DNA from: Labilibacter marinus
GTDB taxonomy: Bacteria; Bacteroidota; Bacteroidia; Bacteroidales; Marinilabiliaceae
DNA: 64,000 nucleotides
NCBI RefSeq assembly: GCF_001659685.2
Contig: NZ_LXYE02000012.1
Location: forward strand, 186,001 to 250,000
Direction: 5' to 3'
The position numbers and the translations under genes are program-made. Under the pieces are notes generated by a model. It was not told the origin of the DNA and did no database searches. It worked only from the letters and a program-made list of their open reading frames with translations. Shown here in pieces: positions 26,028 through 35,700 of this stretch (positions are counted from its first letter, which is position 1; every line of letters starts with the position of its first letter).

Positions 26028-27701
26028 TTAGTTTTTAACTAACTCAATCACTCTATCGCATTTTTCTTTCCAGTAATAGTAGTCCGAAACGATTATTACT
26101 GTCCAATCTCTGCGTTTATCCATGATGTAGTCCACAATTATTTTTTTATCCTCTTCCTCTAAAAAGTGTAATGGATCTTCTAACAATAATAATTTAGGTT
26201 GATGAACCAAGACACGGGCAATAAGTATTTTTTGTATGATGCCTCTAGGTAGCCTTCTGCCTCCACTATCAAGCATGGTTTCTATGCCTTTAGCCTGATA
26301 ATTTAGGTAAGGTTGTAAATCCAGAAGGTCAATAATTTCTTTTAGCTCAGTTTGAGAGCAAGCTTTACCTAATAGAATATTTTCTTTAAAAGTAGCTTCA
26401 AAAATTTGGTTTGATGGAAAGGCAACGCCTAAGGATTCGTATATTTCATCTTCCTGATAATTGTTATACGGAATACCGTTTATCGTTAAGTTACCGCTGT
26501 CGATATGATGGATGCCTGCTAAAATATGCAGCAGCAAAGATTTACCAGTACCTGATTTTCCTTTAAGTACGATTTTTTCACCCGCTTTAATATCGAAGGA
26601 TAAGTTTTTGATCAGTGTGCGTTTAGGTTCTCCCAGACCAAAATTAATTTTATCCGCTTTAACGGCCATACCAGTTTCCTGATTCATGGTGGCGGTGCCA
26701 TTACTTTGATCTAATTCCAAATCAGTAACATCGCCTATTTTTTCAAGTGCTGTCAATACATCATAAATAGAATCTACACTGTTCATGATTTTTTCCGCTG
26801 AATTAATCACTAATAAAATTATGATTTCGGCAGCTACAAACTGACCAATATTCATTTTCTCGGCAAAAACCAATAATCCACCCATGATAAGTAAAGAGGA
26901 GCTAGCTATAATTTTAAAGCCAATAAACATCTTATACTGGTTCACAATAATTTTAAAGTAGGTTTCTCTTTTGCCTAAGTAATCCGTAACAAGATCATCT
27001 GTTTTGCTCAAGTGAAACTTGTGTTTAGCATTTAGCTTAAAACTACGACTTACATGAGCTACTTCTTCGAGCCAAAAAACTAGGCTGTATTTTAGTTTAC
27101 TTTCTTTAATGCTTGCTTTTAAACCTTTAGGTCCGCTTATTTTAAACATAACCCATGTGGCTACAGCTAATACAAAAGCTAAAATAATAAAGTACGGACT
27201 ATATATGCTTAGTAATACCAGGCCAAAGGTTATTTGGAAAATAGCCAAAGAGAAATCGATAAGTACTTTCGGCAATCCCTTTTGTAATGTTAAAGTATCA
27301 AAAAAACGATTGACCAACTCTGGAGCATGTACTTTATCCAGCTGTAGAAAACTTATTTTGGGTAAACGGTAAGCAAATTCAAAGGCTGAGCGTGCAAATA
27401 TATTACGCTGAATATTCTCCACAGTTCTTAATTGCATAACCTGCAATATTCCTGTAATACCTATACCTCCAATCACAAAAAGTACCAATACCATCCAGGT
27501 TGAGGTTACTTCTCCTGTCTGTAGATAATTGATAATGGCTTGTATACCAAGAGGCAATGTGAGGTTTACAATACCAATAAATATGGCGTAAACATATATC
27601 TGCCTTAACTCGAATTTATATAATTCCAGCAATCGCCAGAATCTTTTTATGGGTGCTAATTTAGTTGTTAACATACTTCTATGTGTAAGATATTTGTTCA
27701 A
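26028..27701 (-). CDS. ABC exporter subunit (membrane + nucleotide-binding domain) with altered ATPase motifs
   Basis: A 557-residue half-size ABC exporter without a C39 peptidase domain. About six membrane helices lie between residues 33 and 300, then the nucleotide-binding domain. Walker A is normal (GKSGTGKS, 381-388). Other motifs are not: the Q-loop Gln is Ser430 (AFPSNQ), the signature is SGGRRLPRG (479-487), the Walker B Asp-Glu pair is reversed to Glu508-Asp509 (LLLLEDP), and the H-loop His is missing (VSDYYY, 538-543). ATP probably binds, but hydrolysis by the usual mechanism is doubtful. It heads the ABC-HlyD-TolC operon. Confidence 0.85.
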   Translation of the reverse strand: MNKYLTHRSMLTTKLAPIKRFWRLLELYKFELRQIYVYAIFIGIVNLTLPLGIQAIINYLQTGEVTSTWMVLVLFVIGGIGITGILQVMQLRTVENIQRNIFARSAFEFAYRLPKISFLQLDKVHAPELVNRFFDTLTLQKGLPKVLIDFSLAIFQITFGLVLLSIYSPYFIILAFVLAVATWVMFKISGPKGLKASIKESKLKYSLVFWLEEVAHVSRSFKLNAKHKFHLSKTDDLVTDYLGKRETYFKIIVNQYKMFIGFKIIASSSLLIMGGLLVFAEKMNIGQFVAAEIIILLVINSAEKIMNSVDSIYDVLTALEKIGDVTDLELDQSNGTATMNQETGMAVKADKINFGLGEPKRTLIKNLSFDIKAGEKIVLKGKSGTGKSLLLHILAGIHHIDSGNLTINGIPYNNYQEDEIYESLGVAFPSNQIFEATFKENILLGKACSQTELKEIIDLLDLQPYLNYQAKGIETMLDSGGRRLPRGIIQKILIARVLVHQPKLLLLEDPLHFLEEEDKKIIVDYIMDKRRDWTVIIVSDYYYWKEKCDRVIELVKN

Positions 27702-27932
27702 AGATTAAGTTCATACTTTAGTAATTGTATAAAATTAAGCTTCTAGCAACAGGTTTTAATTCTCCAAACACAACAATACAGTTGATGTTTTGGTTTACAA
27801 ACCTAAACAAAAAATAGCTTGATTTTGATCTGAAATAGCTAGTATTTAGACTTAAATCATAAAAAAAATCCAAATTTTGTAACCCAGTTGATAACCGCAG
27901 TTAATTATATTCTTTAGGCACACTTTTTTTAT

Positions 27933-27940
27933 TAATTTTG
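27933..27940 (+). promoter_or_regulatory. Putative -7 box (TAATTTTG) for thiL
   Basis: TAATTTTG matches TAnnTTTG and lies 25 bases before the thiL ATG. A T-rich stretch occupies the spacer, and a TTTA at 27913-27916 is the nearest -33 candidate. No TPP riboswitch was recognised in the 264-base gap. Confidence 0.5.
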
Positions 27941-27965
27941 CAGGCTTAAGAAGAATGACATTTTT

Positions 27966-29003
27966 ATGAGTGAGAAGAAAGAAGTAAATCTGGAGAGTTT
28001 AGGAGAGTTTGGTTTAATTGACCGCTTAACAAGTCAGATAAAAATTAAACATAATAGTACTGTAAAGGGGATTGGTGATGATGCAGCAGTGGTAGATTAC
28101 TGTAATAAGCAAATGGTAGTAACTACCGATTTGTTGTTGCAAGGTATTCACTTCGATTTAGTTTATACGCCATTAAGGCATTTAGGCTACAAAGCAGTGA
28201 TGGTAAATCTAAGCGATGTTTATGCTATGAATGCTAAACCTAAACAGATTACTGTTTCTTTGGGCTTAAGTTCTAAGTTTAAATTGGCTTCTATCGAGGA
28301 ACTATACGAAGGTATTAAGATTGCATGTGAACTACATGATGTTGATTTAATTGGCGGAGACACTTCTACTTCATTAACAGGACTAACTATCAGTATTACT
28401 GCATTGGGTGAGATTGATAAAGAAGATGTTGTTTATAGAAGTGGAGCTAAACCCAACGATTTAATTTGTGTATCAGGCGATTTAGGTGGGGCGTATATGG
28501 GCCTTCAGCTGCTAGAGCGTGAAAAGAGAGTTCATGAAGGAAAAAGTACACAACCTGATTTAGCAGGATACGATTATATTTTAGAGCGCCAGTTAAAACC
28601 AGAAGCGCGTAAGGATGTAATAGAGTTTTTAGCTGACATAGGTGTTAAGCCAACTTCTATGATTGATATTTCAGACGGATTGTCTTCTGAGGTTCTTCAT
28701 ATTTGTAAGCAATCGCAAACAGGATGTCGTATCTACGAAAATAAAATTCCTATTGATCACGCAACGTCCTTAATGGCTGAAGAGGTTAATATGAATCCTA
28801 CAGTCGCAGCCTTAAATGGAGGTGAAGATTATGAATTATTATTTACCATTTCTATGGAGGATTACGAAAAATTCTCGAAAGAAACGGATTTGAAAATATA
28901 CACCATAGGTCATATCACCGAAGAAAGCAAAGGTAAATACCTTGTAACGGGTGGAGATCAAGAAGTGGAATTACAAGCTCAAGGATGGAATGCACTAAAT
29001 TAA
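27966..29003 (+). CDS. thiL: Thiamine-monophosphate kinase
   Basis: A 345-residue ThiL, which phosphorylates thiamine monophosphate to the active cofactor thiamine diphosphate using ATP. Conserved features: IGDDAAVV (about 37-44, metal and nucleotide binding), TTDLLLQGIHF (about 54-64), NLSDVYAMNAKP (about 76-87), GGDTSTS (about 122-128), and MIDISDGLSSE (about 227-237). The protein is slightly longer than E. coli ThiL (325) because of an insertion near residues 180-200. It is the first gene of a run with ruvA and sprA. Confidence 0.95.
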   Translation: MSEKKEVNLESLGEFGLIDRLTSQIKIKHNSTVKGIGDDAAVVDYCNKQMVVTTDLLLQGIHFDLVYTPLRHLGYKAVMVNLSDVYAMNAKPKQITVSLGLSSKFKLASIEELYEGIKIACELHDVDLIGGDTSTSLTGLTISITALGEIDKEDVVYRSGAKPNDLICVSGDLGGAYMGLQLLEREKRVHEGKSTQPDLAGYDYILERQLKPEARKDVIEFLADIGVKPTSMIDISDGLSSEVLHICKQSQTGCRIYENKIPIDHATSLMAEEVNMNPTVAALNGGEDYELLFTISMEDYEKFSKETDLKIYTIGHITEESKGKYLVTGGDQEVELQAQGWNALN

Positions 29004-29096
29004 CCGTAGGGTTAATTTGGTCATAAGTAGTTTGTCAGTAGTTATTTTTTATTTGTGATTACTATTGACTATTAACCAATGACTTATTAAACTAGC

Positions 29097-29678
29097 ATGT
29101 TAGAATACATTAAAGGTCATATAATAGAAGCCAGTCCTGCACATTGCATAGTGGAGAATAATGGATTGGGATATTTTATTAATTTATCTGTAAATACGTA
29201 CACGAAACTTCAAAATCAGAAGGAGATACAGTTGTATTTGTTTGAGCAGATTCGGGAGGATGCACATAATTTATATGGCTTTTACGAAAAAACAGAGCGA
29301 AGTATTTTTATTCATTTGATTTCGGTAAGTGGTATTGGAGCCAATACAGCGCGTATGATGCTGTCGTCAATGTCACCAGGTGAAATACATGAAGCCATCA
29401 CCTCTGGAAATGTAAATGTTTTAAAGGGCATTAAAGGGATTGGTGCAAAAACAGCTCAAAGAGTAATTGTTGACCTTGCCGATAAGCTTGGTAAGGAGCC
29501 TGTGGATCAAAAAATATTTACCGAGGCAAACAATACAATAAAAGAAGAGTCGTTATCTGCTTTAGTGATGTTGGGTTTTGTGAAGGGTAGCGCACAAAAA
29601 GTAATTGATAAAATACTAGCTGCTGAACCTGATAGTAAAGTAGAAGATGTAATAAAAAAGTCGTTAAAAATGTTGTAA
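29097..29678 (+). CDS. ruvA: Holliday junction branch migration protein RuvA
   Basis: A 193-residue RuvA, which tetramerises on four-way junctions and guides the RuvB motor. The N-terminal OB fold spans about 1-62, two HhH motifs follow (LISVSGIGANTARMML, about 72-87; LKGIKGIGAKTAQRVIVDL, about 107-125), and the C-terminal RuvB-binding domain is about 145-193. Its position directly upstream of sprA, with a 55-base gap, is widely kept in Bacteroidota. Confidence 0.96.
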   Translation: MLEYIKGHIIEASPAHCIVENNGLGYFINLSVNTYTKLQNQKEIQLYLFEQIREDAHNLYGFYEKTERSIFIHLISVSGIGANTARMMLSSMSPGEIHEAITSGNVNVLKGIKGIGAKTAQRVIVDLADKLGKEPVDQKIFTEANNTIKEESLSALVMLGFVKGSAQKVIDKILAAEPDSKVEDVIKKSLKML

Positions 29679-29733
29679 GCCGGAGTTGCTTATTATTTTC
29701 ATTCGATAGCTTAAACCAATAGTTACCAGTACA

Positions 29734-32700
29734 ATGCAAAAAAACTTGAATAAAGTTTTTCCATATACCTTAATTAGTGTTTTTATACTTACGCTGTTTG
29801 TCGTTTCGGGCTTTGCAGCACCTAAAACTACGCAAAGTACTGAGCTAGGATGGCAGGATTATGATCAGGAACCTGATACACTGCAGCAACAAAGCTCTAG
29901 GTTTAAGCCTGTAGATAAGCAAACTAATAACCCCTTTTTAGATCCACAACAGGAAAAAGCCATGGAGCTAGCCCCTGTTAACAGCTTACAATACGAAACA
30001 GAGTATGATCCTAAAACGGGTCAAATCCATTTTTACCGGAAAATAGGTAATATGAATGTGAAGCTTCCTTACACCATGAGTGTAGAGGAGTATATGGATG
30101 AAGAAACCCGTAATTCACTGTTGTCATATTGGGATACTAGAGCGCGATCGGAACAAGGAAGTGATAAGTTTAGCATCCTAAATCCAAAACTCGATTTAGG
30201 GATTGATGGCTTGGATAATATTTTTGGTAGCGACCTGATTAATATCAAACCTCAGGGTATGGCTGAGCTTAAAATTGGTATTTCCAGAAATAAAATTGAT
30301 AACCCTACCTTACAAGAAAACTTAAGAAAAACCACCACCTTCGATTTTCAGGAGAAAATTCAAATGAATATTCAAGGTAATATAGGTGATAAGTTAAAGA
30401 TGGGTATCAACTATAATACCGAAGCTACTTTTGAGTTCGAAAACGAAATGAAACTGGAGTACGAGGGTAAGGAGGATGATATTATCCAATCCATTGAGGC
30501 AGGTAATGTTTCACTTCCGTTGCCAGGAACTTTAATTACGGGTAGCCAGAGTTTATTTGGTTTAAAAGCCGATTTGCAATTTGGTAAATTGAGCGTAACG
30601 TCCATCTTTTCGCAGCAAAAAGGAGAAACCTCTGTCATGGATATTCAAGGAGGTGCTCAACAACAAGAGTTTGAATTGCCCATTAATGAGTATGATAAAA
30701 ACCGTCACTTCTTTTTATCTAACTATTTTAGAGGTTTATATAACGATGCACAGAAGAATTACCCAATGATTACCCGTATTAATGTGGGTAGGGTAGAAGT
30801 TTGGATTACCAACCGTGCAGGTAAGTTTGATGAAGCCAAGAATGTGCTGGGTATGATGGACCTTGGCGAGACGGGTAATAATTTGTATAATACTGGTGAG
30901 TGGGGTGTGACACCTGATACGGTACCAGATAACAATGCCAACGGTGTTTATGCTGCTTTAATAGATGTGAATGTATATGGTGCTGTTCGTGATATAAATA
31001 AAGTAACAGAAACCTTTCGTAATTCACAATTGGTAAATGGAGTTGATTACGAAAAAGTGGAGAATGCCAGACGTTTATCGCCATCAGAGTACACCTTAAA
31101 TAGTGCTTTGGGTTTTATCTCTTTAAATATGTCGCTTAATGCGGATGAGGTTTTAGCGGTAGCTTTTGAATACGATATTGATGGGAATACTTTTCAGGTG
31201 GGTGAATTTGCTGGAGATGGAGCAGAATCTAACGAGACCCTTTTCTTGAAGATGTTGAAAAGTACCAACCTAACGCCAAGTGTTAAGCCAACTTGGGATT
31301 TGATGATGAAAAACATCTATGCCATTGGTGCTTATCAGGTAAATCGTGAGGATTTTATTTTTGATGTTACCTACGTAGATGATTCAACAGGTGCGCATAT
31401 TAATTACATGCCCGACGAGGGAGACTTAAAAGGGCAGTTGTTTTTAAGATTATTGGATTTGGATAAATTAAACGAGGTTTATGATCCAACGCCTGATGGT
31501 ACCTTTGATTACATCGAAAACCAAACTATTTATCCGCAAAATGGTAGAGTGATTTTTCCTGTGCTAGAACCCTTTGGTTCCCATTTATTCGAGTTGTTTG
31601 GTTCGAACGTTGACGATCCGCTTTGGAAAAAATACGGATATCAAGCTTTGTACGATTCTACGCAGACCTTGGCTACTCAAGATGCCGAGAAAAATAAGTT
31701 CCGATTAAAAGGTTCCTATAAATCAAGCAGTGGAAGCGAGATTTCTTTGAATGCTCAAAATATTCCTAAAGGATCAGTGATTGTTACGGCAGGCGGTATT
31801 AAGCTGGTTGAGAATGTGGATTATACCGTAGATTATTCTTTTGGTACGGTAAAAATTATTAATCAAGGTTTATTAAATAGTGGATCTCCTATTCAGGTAT
31901 CTCTTGAAAGTCAAAGTTTGTTCAATCTACAAACTAAAACGTTGATGGGTACCCACATGAACTACCAGTTTAATAAAGATTTTAATATTGGCGGTACTAT
32001 CATGCATCTTAGGGAACGTCCGTTAACGCAAAAAGTTAATATTGGCGATGAGCCTATTGCCAATACCATTTATGGTTTCAATACTTCTTATTTTTCCGAG
32101 TCGCAATGGATTACCAATTTATTAAATAATCTGCCGTTGTTGCAGGTTACAGAGCCTTCTAGTGTTTCGTTCGAAGGAGAATATGCACAATTAATTCCTG
32201 GTCATCCTGATGTGATAAAAGAAGAGGGTGAGGCCTATATCGATGACTTTGAAGGGACAAAGATATCGATTGATATGCGTAACTGGACAGCATGGAATTT
32301 GGCCAGTACACCACAAGGTCAAAAGGATAAATTTCCGAAGGCAGAAGAAATTAATGACATAAGCGCCGGTTACGAAAGAGCCAAAGCTGCTTGGTATATT
32401 ATCGACCCATTATTTTCTCGGGATAATCAGTATACTCCAAATCATATTAAAAACGATTTGGACATGCAATCTAATCACTTCTCGCGTGAAGTATTTATTA
32501 AAGAGATATTCCCAGATCAGGATGTAGCAACAGGCACGCCAACTAATGTACCTGTGCTTAACTTTGCATACTATCCAAAAGAAAGAGGGCCTTATAATTT
32601 TGATACAAATGTAGAAGAGAACGGTGATTTAGTGGCACCTGAAACGAGATGGGGAGGTATTCAGAGGCGTGTAGAAACAAGTGATTTTGAAGCGGCCAAT

Positions 32701-35700
32701 ATTGAGTTTGTGGAGTTTTGGGTAATGGATCCATTTGTGTATGATGAGAACCCAGATAAGGCGGGTGAGTTATATATAAACTTGGGTAATGTTTCTGAGG
32801 ATGTATTGAGCGATTCGCGTAAATCTTTTGAACAGGGTTTACCAGGGCCCGATGAACCATATGATGTTGATTCTACCGCATGGGGTGTGGTTTCTAAAAA
32901 GCAAAGTTTGGTTAGTGCCTTTAGTAATGAAGCTGATGTGCGGATAAGACAAGATGTAGGTTTAAATGGATTGAATTCTGGACAAGAGCTGACCTTTTAT
33001 GAGCAGTTTATGTCTGATATGGAGGCTTTAAGAACAAATGGTAATTTGGCTGATGAAGCTTATAATAGGATTGTTGAAGATCCTGCATCGGATAATTACC
33101 ATTACTTTAGAGGAAGTGACTTTGATCGTGATGAGGTAGACATTCTAGATAGATATAAGAATTTTAACGGACCAGAGGGTAACTCGGTACCTTCGGAATA
33201 CTCGCCGGAGTCCTATGCTACCGCATCTATTTCTATTCCTAACCAAGAGGATATTAATAGAGATAATACTTTAAGTGAAAATGAAAGTTATTTCCAGTAT
33301 AAGGTACGTTTCGACCCTACGGATATGCAAGTGGGAAATAATTATATCTCCGATATACGTGAAGCAGAAGTTAAACTGAAGAATGGTGATGTAGATAAAG
33401 TAAAGTGGTATCAGTTTAGAGTTCCAATAACTATTCCAGATACTATTGTGGGTAATATTGAGGATGTACGTTCCATTCGATTTATGCGTATGTTTATGCA
33501 TGGTTTTCAGGATACTACCATACTGCGTTTTGCTACGCTCGATTTAGTAAGAAGTGAATGGCGTAAATATACCGATGACCTGATAGAGGCGGACGAATAT
33601 GTCCCTAATGCTAATGGTGTATTTGAAACTGGAGCTGTAAATATTGAGGAGAATGCAAGTAGGCAACCAATTAACTACGTTTTACCACCAGGAATTGATC
33701 GTATTATTGACCCTGCCAATCCTCAATTGCGTGAGTTGAATGAGCAGTCTATTTCATTAAAGGTTTCAGATATTGCTAAAAATGACAGGCGAGCCGTATT
33801 TAAAACCATGAATATGGATATGCGTCAGTATGGTCGTTTGCAAATGGAAGTTCATGCGGAAGAAGTGGAAGAGGGAACAATTTTAAATGGTAAAGCAAAG
33901 GCTTTTATTCGCTTAGGTTCAGATGCTAAGAATAACTATTACGAATATGAAATTCCGCTAGAAATGACGGCGCATGGAGCTACCGACCGAGAGGATATTT
34001 GGCCCCAAAATAACCGTTTTGATTTTGCCTTAAAGGCTTTTCAGACAATTAAGCTAAAACGAAGTAAAATTGGTAAGCCTGTTAATGAGGTGTATGTAAC
34101 ACCGGATCCTGATAACGACAGGAATAAGGTAAAGATTAAAGGTAATCCAAACTTGAGCAATGTAAGAACCATTATGCTTGGTTTGCGTAGTGCTAATGAA
34201 GAGGAAGTTTCGTATGAGGTATGGTTCAATGAACTTAGGCTTACGGACTTTAACGAAGAAGGTGGTTGGGCTGCTAATGCCAGGATGAATATTAAACTAT
34301 CCGATTTAGGTAATTTATCCTTAGCTGGTAATACCTATACCGTTGGTTTTGGTAGTATCGAGAAAAATGTGGCAGGCAGAAGTCAGGAAGATTTTTATCA
34401 GTATGATATTGCCACAAATCTTGAGTTAGGTAAGTTCACCGGAGCTAAATCTCGTATGTCTATTCCATTTTATTACGGATACTCAAAAGAAGTGGCTAGT
34501 CCGAATTATTACCCGTTAGATCCGGATATTCCCTTGGATGTAGCTTTGGATAATGCCAAAGATGAAGCAGAAAGAGATAGTATCAAAAAGATGTCGCAGG
34601 ATGTGGTAAAACGTAAAAGTGTGAATTTTACCAACGTTCGCTTAAAACCAAAAGGCAATAAATCTAAGATTTACGATGTGTCTAACGTGTCGGCTACCTA
34701 TTCTTATAATGAAACTACAGAGCGAAGTGTTAACACGGAAAGTAAATTAGATAAAGATTATAGAGGGGTATTGGCTTATAATTTTAATAACAGACCAAAA
34801 GTTTATGAGCCATTTAAAAAGAGTAAAGCATTAAAAGGTGAAGCTTTTAAACTGATTAAAGATTTTAACTTTTATTTGATGCCTACACAGTTGTCCTATC
34901 GTACCGAAATGTTAAGGAGGTATAGTCAGGAGCAACTTAGAAATGTTAATAATCCAACATTTAAAATACCTGTTACGGTTCGAAAAGATTTTAATTGGAA
35001 TAGATATTTCGACCTTCGTTATAATTTAACCAAGTCTTTGAAATTTGATTTTAAATCGGTTACCAATGCCCGTATTGATGAGCCCCTGGATATATTAGTG
35101 GTAGATAAAGACCTGAAGGATGAGTATTCGGAGTGGAAGGAAGAGGTGATGTCTAATATTATGGGAGGTGGTAGAGTAACCAATTATCAGCATAACTTTA
35201 ATGCCAGCTATAAAGTTCCGATTAATAAATTACCGTATTTAAATTGGACTAGCGCTAACTTGAGATATAGCGGTATGTATAGATGGCAAACTGCACCTAG
35301 GTCAACCGATGAGTCGATTACTTGGGGTAATACTATTAGTAACTCCAACAATGTACAGGGAACTTTACAGTTTAACTTTAAAACTTTATATAATAGATCT
35401 AAGTATTTAAAGGGACTGTCTCGTAAGTATAATGGTTCAAGCAAGAATAAAAATACCAAGCAAACAGTTAGATATAATAAAGATGGCATTAAGCTTAAGA
35501 AAGGCGAATCTTTTATTATCAACCATAAGTTAAAAACCACCGAAACTAGGGTGAGGATGTATGATGCCAATGGTAGAACAGCGCGTGGTAAAACAGTGCC
35601 AATCGACCAAAATAAGTCGGAGTTTATTCCTGAGGCAGATTATGATAATGCCAGAGTGATGGTGACAGGTACCAAAGAAAATAAGACAACTATATTTGGT

